Positions 7,758 to 15,513 of a stretch of DNA of 42,740 bases are shown piece by piece. Both the position numbers and the translations under genes were made by a program. The DNA is taken from the NCBI GenBank assembly GCA_020072805.1, contig JAIQGC010000053.1, forward strand, positions 9,058 to 51,797, written 5' to 3'. This stretch comes from Terriglobia bacterium. Its GTDB lineage: Bacteria; Acidobacteriota; Terriglobia; Acidiferrales; UBA7541. How positions within the stretch are numbered: position 1 is the stretch's first letter; each line of letters opens with the position of its first letter. The notes under the pieces were generated by a model. It worked only from the letters and a program-made list of their open reading frames with translations. It was not told the DNA's origin and searched no databases.

Positions 7758-8738
7758 ATGGATATTCGCCGAGACCCGGTCACGCAATCCTGGGTAGTTA
7801 CCGGTTATCGGGAAAACCTCGCGGAACCCGGCGGCGTCTGCCCCCTGTGCAGCAGCCTGGCCGGTCAGCCACCCGCCTCGCTTTCCGGGCCGGAGCAGGG
7901 CCCCGGGCAGGTGCGCGTGATTCCGCACACCGACCCGATCTACCGCGCGGAATCCGGCCTGGAGCGCAAGGCCGAGGGAATCTACGACAAAATGGCGCGC
8001 GCCGGAGCCCACGAAATCATCGTGGAAACTCCCCAGCATGACCGGCCCATGTCGCGCTTCAGCGACGAGGAGATCGAGCAGGTCTTGTGGGCGGCCGCTC
8101 AGCGCATTGCCGAACTGAAAAAAGATCCGCGCTTCAAATACGTAACCGTTTTCAAGAATCAGGGGCTGCTGGCCGGCGAAGAGTGGCCCCATGCGCATTC
8201 CCAGTTGACGGCCACGACCTTCGTGCCGCGCCGCGTCAAATACGAACTGCGCTCGGCCCGCCAGTGGTTTCAGGAAAAGGACCGCTGCGTCTTCTGCGAC
8301 ATCGTGCGCCAGGAGGAAAAGAGCGGCCAGCGCATCGTGGACGTGCAGGGCGAATACTATGCGCTTTGCCCCTATGCCTCGCGCGTGCCCTACGAAATCT
8401 GGGTGCTGCACCGCCGGCACAATCACGCCTTCGAGCATCCCCGCCCCGGCGCGAAGCGCCGCAATCTCGCCGCCCTGCTGGGGCGCACTCTTCGGCGCCT
8501 GGAAAAATTCGCCCCGGCCTTCCACATGGTCATCCATACCGCGCCCAACTCGCTCAGCCGCAAGGGCGAGATGGCCGGATATTGGAAGACGCTGGCAGAT
8601 GATTATCACTGGCACATCGAAATTCTCCCCATCGTCCAGCCCCGCAGCCTCTCCTACGGCATCAAGGAGGTTTACGTCAACCCGGTTTTGCCCGAACAGG
8701 CCGCCGAATTCCTGCGCGGGCTGGACGCCACATCATGA
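7758..8738 (+). CDS. galT: Galactose-1-phosphate uridylyltransferase (GalT) family protein
   Basis: 326 aa from ATG 7758. GalT hallmarks: N-terminal MDIRRDPVTQSWVVTGYRE, zinc pair CPLC (C28, C31), FKNxGxxAGEEWPHAHSQL with the catalytic H145-A-H147-S-Q (consensus HPHxQ), a second CxxC (CVFCDIV), and the C-terminal YHWHIEILP. Known role in the Leloir pathway: exchanges UMP between UDP-glucose and galactose-1-phosphate. The consensus Pro between the histidines is Ala here. Some homologues use other sugar phosphates or ADP-sugar, so substrate is moderately certain. It is 10 nt after nuoI and overlaps the next gene by 4 nt (ATGA). Confidence 0.82.
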   Translation: MDIRRDPVTQSWVVTGYRENLAEPGGVCPLCSSLAGQPPASLSGPEQGPGQVRVIPHTDPIYRAESGLERKAEGIYDKMARAGAHEIIVETPQHDRPMSRFSDEEIEQVLWAAAQRIAELKKDPRFKYVTVFKNQGLLAGEEWPHAHSQLTATTFVPRRVKYELRSARQWFQEKDRCVFCDIVRQEEKSGQRIVDVQGEYYALCPYASRVPYEIWVLHRRHNHAFEHPRPGAKRRNLAALLGRTLRRLEKFAPAFHMVIHTAPNSLSRKGEMAGYWKTLADDYHWHIEILPIVQPRSLSYGIKEVYVNPVLPEQAAEFLRGLDATS

Positions 8739-9424
8739 ACCGGCAGCGCGGCGGAACCATCCTGACGCTGCTGGTGCTCCTCTTTCTGGCCCTTCTTTGC
8801 GCCTTGCTTTATTTCCTGCGCGCTCCCATCCTCCGCCAGATGAGCGCTTCCTGGATCGTCGAGGATTCTCTCGAACGCGCCGATGCCATCATCATCCTCA
8901 GCGATGACAATTACCTGGCGCAGCGCGCCACGCGCGCCACGGAGCTTTTTCAGCGCGGGCTGGCCCCTCTGGTCGTGGCCAGCGGCAGGCAATTGCGTCC
9001 TTATGCCGGAATTTCCGAACTGATGGAGAGGGACCTCAAGTCGCGCGGCGTCCCCCAAAACGCCATTGTGCGTTTTCCCCAGTCCTCCGACAGCACCATC
9101 GAGGAGGCCGAACTGCTCTCCGCGCTGGCCGTCAAGCGCAGATGGAAGCGCGTGATCGTGGTGACCTCGAATTATCACACGCGCCGCGCGCGCTATATTT
9201 TCCGCCGCGTTTTTCCGGCGGGAACGGAAGTACGCATTGCGGCCTCTTCCTCCGATGAGTTCGATCCCGCGGAATGGTGGAAAAAACGGAGCGGGCAAAA
9301 GAGATTCTTCACCGAAATCGTGGGCATGGCCGAATCGATTTGGGAATTATCGGAGAGAAAAGATCCTCCAGAAGAGAAAAAGCAGGCAGGACTAGCACGG
9401 CTAAGTCCACAACATCTGGTATAG
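8735..9424 (+). CDS. YdcF-like DUF218 domain membrane protein
   Basis: 229 aa; the ATG overlaps the galT stop. One N-terminal transmembrane helix (about 8-28, ILTLLVLLFLALLCALLYFL) is followed by a DUF218 domain. That domain shows ADAIIILSDDNYLAQRATRATELFQRG, PLVVASGRQ, STIEEAELLSALAVKRRWKRVIVVTSNYHTRRARYIF. Members of this family (YdcF, SanA, ElyC) act in envelope or peptidoglycan/undecaprenyl metabolism, and the exact reaction is not settled. The C-terminus is a charged tail (ERKDPPEEKKQAG). The family's first conserved acidic/glycine loop is changed to LSDDN. Confidence 0.75.
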   Translation: MNRQRGGTILTLLVLLFLALLCALLYFLRAPILRQMSASWIVEDSLERADAIIILSDDNYLAQRATRATELFQRGLAPLVVASGRQLRPYAGISELMERDLKSRGVPQNAIVRFPQSSDSTIEEAELLSALAVKRRWKRVIVVTSNYHTRRARYIFRRVFPAGTEVRIAASSSDEFDPAEWWKKRSGQKRFFTEIVGMAESIWELSERKDPPEEKKQAGLARLSPQHLV

Positions 9425-9693
9425 TTTTGCGGGTTCACCCCTAGATTTACGCCTCGCCATTCCTCTTTACAGTGCCTAAGTGCTGTACTATCTTCACGCC
9501 TCGAAGTCGCAACACCCAGCCAGATCCATAGTTTGTGCGACTTGTTCGTGATTCCGGTTTGCACAGGTGTTTCCTGTGAGGCCAGGAAGAGCCGAAAATT
9601 CAAATAGTTGAGGGGATTTCCACATTTTTTGGAAATGCGCGCTGCGGACGAAGGGCTCTTCCGTCCCGAACGACGCGACTCTCTCCTCCACGA

Positions 9694-10449
9694 GTGGATG
9701 CAACGATGAGCCTCCTGCATAAGCTCGGAATCGTTGGCGCACGAACTCTGGCCAAAGCCGTATACCCTCGCGCCATTGGCTGGGGCCACACCTATGGTCC
9801 TTCGGCTTCCCTGGACACGCCCGTGCCGGTGGAGTGCGCCGAAGTCACGCGCTATTCCATCGGGCTCAAGGAATTCCTGTGGAGCCTCGAAGGCCTGGGC
9901 CACGGAACCATGCTCGATCTGGGCCCCGCTTCGCAGACCACCGCCAGTTTTTTCATCGAGCGCGGTTTTCGCGCTTATTCCAGCGATCTTCTCCGCGCCT
10001 GGAAGGAGTTCCGCGCCGGCGAGGAAAAACTCCTGGAAAGCGCCGTGGGCGGGATGCTCGCGGCGCCCGAGCAGACGACGGAAAGCCGCGCGGAGCGCTT
10101 CCTCCAGCGCACCCTGCCCTATCCCGAAAATTCCCTGGACGCCATTCTTCTATGGGATCGCCTCGATTATCTCGAACCGGCGATGGTTGCCCCATTAGTG
10201 GCTTCGCTCTCCGGGATGCTAGCTTCCGGCGGCGTTATCTTTGCCCTCTTCCACAGCCGCAAGCCGGGAACGTTCCGCCGCTACCGCGTGGTGGATTCGC
10301 TAACCTTGCAGATGCTTCCTGCGAACGAAGAGATTCCCTTCCAGCGCATCTTCCAGAACCGCGAAATTCAGGATCTTTTCCCGCATTACCGCCGCGCGCG
10401 TTCCTTCGTCAGCCGCGACCAGCTGCGCGAAGTCCTCTTTATCAAATAG
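9694..10449 (+). CDS. SAM-dependent methyltransferase-like protein
   Basis: 251 aa from ATG 9694; ATG 9706 is equally possible, and neither has a Shine-Dalgarno. A Rossmann-type methyltransferase pattern is visible: TMLDLGPASQTTASFFIERGFRAYSSDL (motif I DLGPA and an acidic residue at the end of strand 2). YPENSLDAILLWDRLDYLEPAMVAPLVASLSGMLASGGVIFALFHSR corresponds to motifs IV-VI. Motif I lacks the usual GxG second glycines. Substrate unknown. It follows a 269-nt gap holding two small hairpins (9562-9578 and 9616-9636). Confidence 0.62.
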   Translation: MDATMSLLHKLGIVGARTLAKAVYPRAIGWGHTYGPSASLDTPVPVECAEVTRYSIGLKEFLWSLEGLGHGTMLDLGPASQTTASFFIERGFRAYSSDLLRAWKEFRAGEEKLLESAVGGMLAAPEQTTESRAERFLQRTLPYPENSLDAILLWDRLDYLEPAMVAPLVASLSGMLASGGVIFALFHSRKPGTFRRYRVVDSLTLQMLPANEEIPFQRIFQNREIQDLFPHYRRARSFVSRDQLREVLFIK

Positions 10450-10582
10450 ATTTCGCAGGACTTAAACCGAGCCCGAGCTTTCTTCCGGCCTGTAGCTTTT
10501 TCTCTTGCAGCGGCCCGCGCACGGGAGTACAAGGAGCCTAGAGCTCATTGAGCTCCGGAGAAGGAGCATGACTCCACCGGAC

Positions 10583-11572
10583 TTAGAGCTGCAACAAAAC
10601 CGAACACACCGCTTTTGCGGTGCGCGCCGTCGGGAAAGACCTGCCCGTTCGGCGGTCCTTTACTGTCGACATAAAAAAGGAACGGGGTGCCGCAAGGCTC
10701 CCCGTTCCGCATTTGCGTGCGCTCCCACCGGGCCCGCACCTCGGGCCTCCCTCCCGCCGGTTCAACAAATCCGCCAGTTGCGCCCAATCATCCAGCGTGC
10801 GCACCGCCACCGTGTGCAGCCGTTCGCTCGGCGCAATTTCCCCGTCCGGCGCGCCCCGCCCGCGCACAATGCGTATTCCGCGCTTGCAGATCTCCGCGAT
10901 TCCCGATTCGTCCCCGTTATCCTGCACGCCCACACTCGCCAGGTGTCCGTGAAAGGATTTGTCATAAAGGGCGCTGGTTTGCTTTACCGCGCGGGCCAGA
11001 TCGGCGCCCACGGAGAGGCCCCAAAGCGGCGCGTCCTCATGAAGAGAGAGACCACGTTCGCGCGCAGCCAGCCGGAAGCGCGCAATGTCCTCGTCGCTGG
11101 CGCCCGCAAAAAAGAAATATTCCTCGAAATCGCGCTGCCGGACCATCTCGGCTTCGCGCACCGCGAGTCCGGTATTCTGCGCCAGCTCCCGCGGGGAGAG
11201 CGACCGCAGGGATACCACGGAAATTCCGGCGGCCTCGCACAGGGAATCGAGAGCCTCGCGCGCGGCCGGCTGCGGCTTGGCCACGGGCATGCACAGGAAC
11301 CGGCCCATGCGGATGCCGCCTTCAATTTTGCGATGGAAATAGTCCTCAGGGATGAAAACGGCGCTGCCCGATTCGGCGATAAAGGGATGCGCATGGTCCA
11401 GCCGCCTCCGCGCATCATCCAATTGCAGGCGCGAACGCCCGGAAACCAGCACCGCCGGAATGCTGCGCTCATCCAGCGCATCGAGCAGGCTGGCCAGACC
11501 AGGCTCCGGCTTGCCGCCCAGAGGCAGAAAGGCATCCAGCGCCAGATAGACCACGACGGAAGGCTGTTTCAA
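10583..11572 (-). CDS. HAD-fold protein resembling mannosyl-3-phosphoglycerate phosphatase, catalytic residues replaced
   Basis: 329 codons from TTG 11572 (GGGAG 6-7 nt upstream). The Cof/MpgP-type HAD layout is recognisable: strand VVVYLALDAFL at the motif I position, PAVLVSGRSRLQL (motif II), PFIAESGSAVFIPE, and a C-terminal VGVQDNGDESGIAEICKRGIRIVRG. Motif I should read DxDGT but is A11-L-D13-A-F, so the nucleophilic Asp is absent. The motif III Lys (GxDKGxAV) is missing from VGADLARAV, and motif IV GDSxND reads QDNGDE. The family-like part ends near residue 271. The remaining 58 codons run through a strong intrinsic terminator (10673-10708). Likely a non-catalytic paralogue. Confidence 0.6.
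   Translation of the reverse strand: MKQPSVVVYLALDAFLPLGGKPEPGLASLLDALDERSIPAVLVSGRSRLQLDDARRRLDHAHPFIAESGSAVFIPEDYFHRKIEGGIRMGRFLCMPVAKPQPAAREALDSLCEAAGISVVSLRSLSPRELAQNTGLAVREAEMVRQRDFEEYFFFAGASDEDIARFRLAARERGLSLHEDAPLWGLSVGADLARAVKQTSALYDKSFHGHLASVGVQDNGDESGIAEICKRGIRIVRGRGAPDGEIAPSERLHTVAVRTLDDWAQLADLLNRREGGPRCGPGGSARKCGTGSLAAPRSFFMSTVKDRRTGRSFPTARTAKAVCSVLLQL
10673..10708 (-). terminator. Intrinsic terminator (minus strand)
   Basis: Read on the minus strand: stem GGAACGGGG/CCCCGTTCC (arms 10700-10708 and 10679-10687). Inside it a T-T mismatch is followed by a 3-bp stem closed by a four-base loop. Six T follow directly (complement of 10673-10678). It lies inside the nominal end of the MpgP-like frame. 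Confidence 0.88.
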
Positions 11573-12500
11573 GAAGGGCTCCCTGTTGCAACTTCGATTG
11601 TAGCGGAAAAAAAAAAAAGAAAAGAAAACGGCGGGCAGAAAGTTCTGCCCGCCGTTTGTGCCTCGCCACCGGAGTCTGCTGCAGATTAGCCTTGGGAATG
11701 CTCACGTAGCCGCTGATCTGGTCCTTTTCCACCTTGTTGATGACCAGTTCCTGCGGCAGGCGCGTTCCCGGTGTGTAGAAAAAGAGGGGTTCATTGGCCG
11801 CGCGGTTCTTCTTTTCAAAGCGCTTGTCTCCCACGGTCAGAGCCACGCTGAAAAGACTCTTCGAGGTGTTCACGCCGCGCAGTTCCACGGTGATATTCCC
11901 CACGCGCTGGGACTTGTTCTTCCCGGCGATGGTGAACTCGACGTATTCGCGTTCGCCCAAGCGGCGCAGGCTGTCGATTTCATCGTGATTGCGGGCGATC
12001 AGCGTGCCCAGCTCGCTGCGGGCCATCTTCAGGTCCTCGCGGGTGGCGTCCAGGTCGCTGCGCACCCCAACCACACGAGTGTCCACATTCTTCAGGTTGT
12101 CATTGGTGGCTTTGATGTCGCTCTTGACGGCAGTGTCCAGCGCCGTCAGTTTCTGCGACGTCTCGTCCAGCTTCTTCGAAGACTCCTCGCGCGCCGACTT
12201 CAGCTGTCCTTCGGTCAATTTCAGTTTCTTGGTAACCACCTTCAGGTCACCCTGCAGTTCGGCGTTGGTCTTCTCCGACTGCTGCAGGCGGTCCTTCAAT
12301 CCAGCTACGTCCTGGTCCACGGTCTGTTTCATTCCCTGAACCTGCGCGGTCACGGCTTGTTCCGTGCCGGACAGTTTCGAGGTCGCGTTCCAACCGAACG
12401 CCAGACCGCTAATCGCAATCAGTCCCAAGACAACAATCGCCGGTGTCTGCCACGATGAACCGCTTTTCTGTTCTGTTTCCACTTTGTTCTCCTCTAGCAT
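11469..12500 (-). CDS. Membrane-anchored coiled-coil protein, unknown function (3' end anomalous)
   Basis: 343 codons from ATG 12500 (GGGGAGGA 8-10 nt upstream). One transmembrane helix lies near the N-terminus (TPAIVVLGLIAISGLAFGW, about 20-38). A long heptad-rich coiled coil follows (about 40-170: VQGMKQTVDQDVAGLKDRLQQSEKTNAELQGDL...). A C-terminal beta-rich domain comes next (REYVEFTIAGKNKSQRVGNITVELRGVNTSKSLFSVALTVGDKRFEKKNRAANEPLFFYTPG...ISGYVSIPK). The organised protein ends near residue 271 (about 11688). The frame then continues 72 codons through the terminator at 11606-11656 and overlaps the next gene. One base of frame change would bring a TAA right after YVSIPK. Function unknown; perhaps an envelope-spanning tether. 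Confidence 0.66.
   Translation of the reverse strand: MLEENKVETEQKSGSSWQTPAIVVLGLIAISGLAFGWNATSKLSGTEQAVTAQVQGMKQTVDQDVAGLKDRLQQSEKTNAELQGDLKVVTKKLKLTEGQLKSAREESSKKLDETSQKLTALDTAVKSDIKATNDNLKNVDTRVVGVRSDLDATREDLKMARSELGTLIARNHDEIDSLRRLGEREYVEFTIAGKNKSQRVGNITVELRGVNTSKSLFSVALTVGDKRFEKKNRAANEPLFFYTPGTRLPQELVINKVEKDQISGYVSIPKANLQQTPVARHKRRAELSARRFLFFFFFPLQSKLQQGALLETAFRRGLSGAGCLSASGRQAGAWSGQPARCAG
11606..11656 (-). terminator. Strong intrinsic terminator (minus strand)
   Basis: Perfect 14-bp arms AACGGCGGGCAGAA (11627-11640) and TTCTGCCCGCCGTT (11643-11656). On the minus strand a T-rich tract of about 20 nt follows, ending in 12 consecutive T. It should end the coiled-coil gene's transcript. 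Confidence 0.92.
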
Positions 12501-12718
12501 ATAGATATTCCTCCCCGTCAATCTGGGTGTACGGCCCCGCGAGTAGGAGTGCAACTGGGACGCCACCGAACAGGGAAAGGAGTAAAACCATAAAGCATTG
12601 AAATTGCATCACTTGGATGGATTGAAACGGAAGAAGACAGATCTGTGAACGATACTAGTACATGAAAAGTTTACCCGTTTTGCGCAAATTGACGCTGCCA
12701 GTTCCTTCTTTTTGGTGC

Positions 12719-13333
12719 CTAAAACAGCCCGCGCGACGTCAATTCCCTCTCCAACTGGCTGGCCGACTCGAAGATGATGCCGGCCATACCCAGGCGCTCC
12801 GCCGCCGCAACATTTTCCGCAAGGTCATCAATGAAAAGGGCTTCCTGGGCTTGCGTGCGGCAAGCACGCAGGGCTTCCTTATAGATCAGCGGACTGGGCT
12901 TGCAGGCGCCCACGCCGCAGGAATAGATGCGCAGCGGAAAGTGGCTCATGAAAGGGAAATTAGCCTCAAGATGCGCTACGTGAAAAGGATCGGTGTTGGA
13001 AACGACCGCCAGACGGAACCCGCGGGCCAGTTGCTGCAGAAGAGCGTCAGGGAGAATCGGTTCCGGGAGCAGAGCGCGGTTCCAGGCAACGCGGAAGGCT
13101 TCGAAATCGAGCCCCGTGCCAAACCGCTGCCCGAATTGGCGGTGCCATTCGTGCGCGGAGAGGCGCCCTTCCTGCCAGTCGCGCCAGCGGGGGTGGCTCT
13201 CGATGGCCGCCCAGACCTCCCTGGCATCCATCGTGGAGCCCGCCGCGAGGCCCGCCATGGCCGCGGAGACGTCCAACCGCACCAGAACCCTGCCGATATC
13301 AAAGAGAATCGTGCTGGGACGCGGCGCAAGCAA
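12719..13333 (-). CDS. HAD-superfamily hydrolase (HAD-IA, YihX-like)
   Basis: 204 aa from TTG 13333, 3 nt after the DedA stop. Motifs: FDIGRVLV (motif I, with D as nucleophile; the second Asp position is Gly as in YihX-type FDxGGV/RV), AVVSNTD (motif II), GACKPSPLIYKEAL (motif III Lys), and ALFIDDLAENVAAAERLGM (motif IV, DD). YihX-like enzymes dephosphorylate small sugar phosphates such as glucose-1-phosphate; the substrate here is not proven. It is translationally coupled to the dedA-family gene. No in-frame ATG is near, so TTG is accepted. Confidence 0.82.
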   Translation of the reverse strand: MLAPRPSTILFDIGRVLVRLDVSAAMAGLAAGSTMDAREVWAAIESHPRWRDWQEGRLSAHEWHRQFGQRFGTGLDFEAFRVAWNRALLPEPILPDALLQQLARGFRLAVVSNTDPFHVAHLEANFPFMSHFPLRIYSCGVGACKPSPLIYKEALRACRTQAQEALFIDDLAENVAAAERLGMAGIIFESASQLERELTSRGLF

Positions 13334-13336
13334 CGG

Positions 13337-13990
13337 CTAAACGTTTCCGGCGGCGCCAGCCGCGGCACGCGCCCGCAAATGGGCGCGCAGAAAGGCGATG
13401 AGGCCGGGCAGAATCGAGACAAAAATGACCGCGGCAATCACATAATGAATGTATTTGCCGATATTGGGCACGGAGCGGCCCAGGGCATACCCGCCCAGGA
13501 TCATGCTTCCGGTCCAGATGATCCCGCCGAAAATATCGTAAATCAGGTAGTGCCGGTAGGGCATGTTCGCCGCGCCGGCCACGGGCGGACAGAATGTGCG
13601 GATAATGGGCATGAAGCGCGCGAAGATGATGGTCTTGCCACCGTGCTTTTCATAAAAGTCGTGGGCGCGCTGCAGGTGGCTGCGGCGGAAAAAGAGCGAG
13701 TTCTCCCTGCGGTAGAGCGCCTGCCCCGCCGACCGTCCGATCCAGTAGCCGATCTGATCGCCGATGATGGCGCAGAGGGCCACGGGCACCAGCAGCGTCC
13801 AAAGGTCCACCTTGCCGGTAGCCGCAAACACTCCCGCGGTCACCAGCAAGGAATCGCCGGGAAGAAAGAAGCCCACGAAGAAGCCGGTTTCCACGAAAAC
13901 AATGGCGCAGACCAGAAACGTTCCGCCCCACTGGATCAGGCCCTGCACATCGTAAATCGCATGAAGAATATTCCGAATGTTTTCCAACAA
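13337..13990 (-). CDS. DedA-family (SNARE-associated) inner membrane protein
   Basis: 217 aa from TTG 13990 with AGAGGG about 9 nt upstream. The DedA signature is complete: FVETGFFVGFFLPGDSLLVTAG, IGDQIGYWIGRSAG, FYEKHGGKTIIFARFMPIIRTFCPPVAGAANMPYRHYLIYDIFGGIIW (the conserved FxRFxPxxR and G-x-x-x-M segments). There are five to six hydrophobic spans. Known role of the family: flipping of undecaprenyl phosphate or phospholipids across the inner membrane and proton-dependent transport. It is coupled to the HAD hydrolase downstream. Confidence 0.9.
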   Translation of the reverse strand: MLENIRNILHAIYDVQGLIQWGGTFLVCAIVFVETGFFVGFFLPGDSLLVTAGVFAATGKVDLWTLLVPVALCAIIGDQIGYWIGRSAGQALYRRENSLFFRRSHLQRAHDFYEKHGGKTIIFARFMPIIRTFCPPVAGAANMPYRHYLIYDIFGGIIWTGSMILGGYALGRSVPNIGKYIHYVIAAVIFVSILPGLIAFLRAHLRARAAAGAAGNV

Positions 13991-14161
13991 TGGAGCTCTA
14001 CCCTCTTGGCGGCTTAACGGGGGGCTATTACACCCGGCGCATTCGCGCGGTCAGCCGTACTCCCATACGGTAGCAGAAAACCAGGGGATTCTCCGCGCTT
14101 TCCTGCCAGTGGAGAATCAAAACGGTCAGCAGGAGCATATTCCATTCGTTCAGAAACGTTT

Positions 14162-15031
14162 TCATTCGCGGACCTCGGCGGGCACGCAATACCTCTCCTC
14201 GGGAATTTGCGGCAAGGAGGCCGCCGCCTGAGCCAGATACTTGCGGATGCGCGGCAAGGCGCTCCGCGCCGCGGCGGCTCCAGCCGAGACGGCTTTATCG
14301 GCCTGGGCAAAATCGTCCCACAGCAGCGCAGGCGCCTCCGGCCGCAGCATCAGGTCGGCTTCTTTTTCCCAGCCCTCGCCATGGTTCTTGTGTACGGCAT
14401 GGATCGCCCGGCTCACCACATGAAACACGCTGCCTGCCTCCCCCGAACAGGTGTCCTGCGAGCCCGCGAGAACCCCCAGAACGAAGCCGGGGGCCAGGTC
14501 CCGCGCGGCGCGCACGGGAACAGGAGAAACCAACGAGCCGTCCGCCAGGCACCGCGTCCCCATCTTCACCGGCCGGAACAGCCCGGGGAAGGCGCAACTG
14601 GCGCGCAGCGCATCGCGCAACTCTCCTTGACGGAATACCACCGGGTCGCCGCTGCCCAGGTCCGTGGCCACAGCGGCCACCGGGATCATCAATTCCTCGA
14701 AGGTCTCAGCCTGCACCATCACCTTCAGCAGGAAGTCCAGCTTGCCGCTGTTGGCGCTCTCCACTCCGCGCAGCCTCCAGCAAGCCGCCTTGCGCAAGCG
14801 CACCTTCTGAACCGTGGCCAAAATCCGCGCCACCGGCACGCCGCTGGCATACGCCGCGCCGAATACCGCTCCCAGCGTGGTCCCGGAGATCGCACGCACG
14901 GGAATTTGCTGCTGCTCCAAGACCTGAAGTACGCCCAGATGCGCAAAACCGCTGGCAAACCCGCCGCCCAGGGCCAGTGATACTCCCGGCAGTCCCGTCG
15001 TCTCTCTCGCCAATGGTTGCCGGTCGCTCAA
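14162..15031 (-). CDS. Patatin-like phospholipase-fold protein lacking the nucleophile Ser
   Basis: 289 aa from TTG 15031 (GGGAGG 9 nt upstream). The patatin fold is clear: LALGGGFASGFAHLGVLQVLEQQQIPVRAISGTTLGAVFGAAYASG, then ASCAFPGLFRPV and LADGSLVSPVPV. In active enzymes the elbow is GxSxG; here it is G50-T51-T52-L53-G54, so Ser is Thr (codon ACG). The oxyanion-hole Arg of GGGxRG is Ser27. The dyad Asp (D164 in DGS) is kept. It may be inactive, or use Thr. It is otherwise like the RssA/YlbK cytoplasmic group. The 170 nt downstream hold an 8-bp stem with a 16-nt loop (14087-14118) without a T tract. Confidence 0.8.
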   Translation of the reverse strand: MSDRQPLARETTGLPGVSLALGGGFASGFAHLGVLQVLEQQQIPVRAISGTTLGAVFGAAYASGVPVARILATVQKVRLRKAACWRLRGVESANSGKLDFLLKVMVQAETFEELMIPVAAVATDLGSGDPVVFRQGELRDALRASCAFPGLFRPVKMGTRCLADGSLVSPVPVRAARDLAPGFVLGVLAGSQDTCSGEAGSVFHVVSRAIHAVHKNHGEGWEKEADLMLRPEAPALLWDDFAQADKAVSAGAAAARSALPRIRKYLAQAAASLPQIPEERYCVPAEVRE

Positions 15032-15105
15032 GCGATACCGCCTCCCACCCTCAGAATGGCTTGCGATCTTGGGACGCGCAATAAGAAGAAAGAGCCATAA
15101 CAGGC

Positions 15106-15213
15106 AGTACCGCAGTACCTTACGGGGCCGGGAGGCAAGATATGGACTGCAGAAACTTATAGTACCTTAGTACTAGACACATACTCTACGAGTACTATAG
15201 TTAGTTCCAGTAC
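15106..15213. repeat. Cluster of six AGTAC motifs upstream of a small gene
   Basis: AGTAC occurs at 15106, 15114, 15161, 15169, 15191 and 15209 (start positions). Two pairs are spaced exactly 8 nt (AGTACCGC-AGTAC and AGTACCTT-AGTAC). The intergenic region between the patatin start and the 15267 gene is otherwise empty. It looks like a multi-site protein-binding region; the binding protein is unknown. Confidence 0.45.
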
Positions 15214-15266
15214 CCTCTGAGATTCTCATCCGGGGAACGCATCACTTGCTCTGAGGGGGGCATGAA

Positions 15267-15494
15267 ATGGGCGCTGACATGGGGGTTTCGTGCGACGTGT
15301 TTGAACAGTGGCTAGGGCAGCCGGTGGTCCTACAGGTTTTACTTGGCGAATATACCGTGCCGATCCAGGGGCGCATCCTGAACACCACGGGCGATTTGCT
15401 GCGGGTGACCGTGGACGGCAATTGGGATGTGGAAGTACCCAAGAGCAACGTTCTGGCCGTGGAAGAATCGCAGCACGCCGCGCTGGTGATGTAG
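15267..15494 (+). CDS. Small protein with SH3/Sm-like beta-barrel pattern, unknown function
   Basis: 75 aa. GAGGGGGG (15253-15260) sits 6 nt before ATG 15267. The sequence CDVFEQWLGQPVVLQVLLGEYTVPIQGRILNTTGDLLRVTVDGNWDVEVPKSNVLAVEE alternates like a five-strand barrel: a short helix, then strands ending in VPKSNVLAVE. This recalls Sm/Hfq or RRM-free SH3 barrels (xxGxVxxxxxxxLxVxxxxxxxVPxxNVxxIE). It lacks the Hfq YKHA motif, so I do not call it Hfq. An out-of-frame ATG at 15262 gives only a 17-residue peptide. Probably co-transcribed with the next small gene, 19 nt on. Confidence 0.6.
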   Translation: MGADMGVSCDVFEQWLGQPVVLQVLLGEYTVPIQGRILNTTGDLLRVTVDGNWDVEVPKSNVLAVEESQHAALVM

Positions 15495-15513
15495 GGGGCT
15501 TGTAGGGGGAACG

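Noticed and set aside
9562-9636. Two small hairpins (CACAGG/CCTGTG and ATTTCCA/TGGAAAT)
   Set aside because: Short stems without T tracts; no support for a terminator or riboswitch.
9193-9903. Minus-strand frame spanning the 9425-9693 gap
   Set aside because: No recognisable domain; it extends into the real genes on both sides in antisense.
10541-10555. GAGCTC-ATT-GAGCTC hairpin between convergent genes
   Set aside because: Six-base stem without a T run; too weak to call a terminator.
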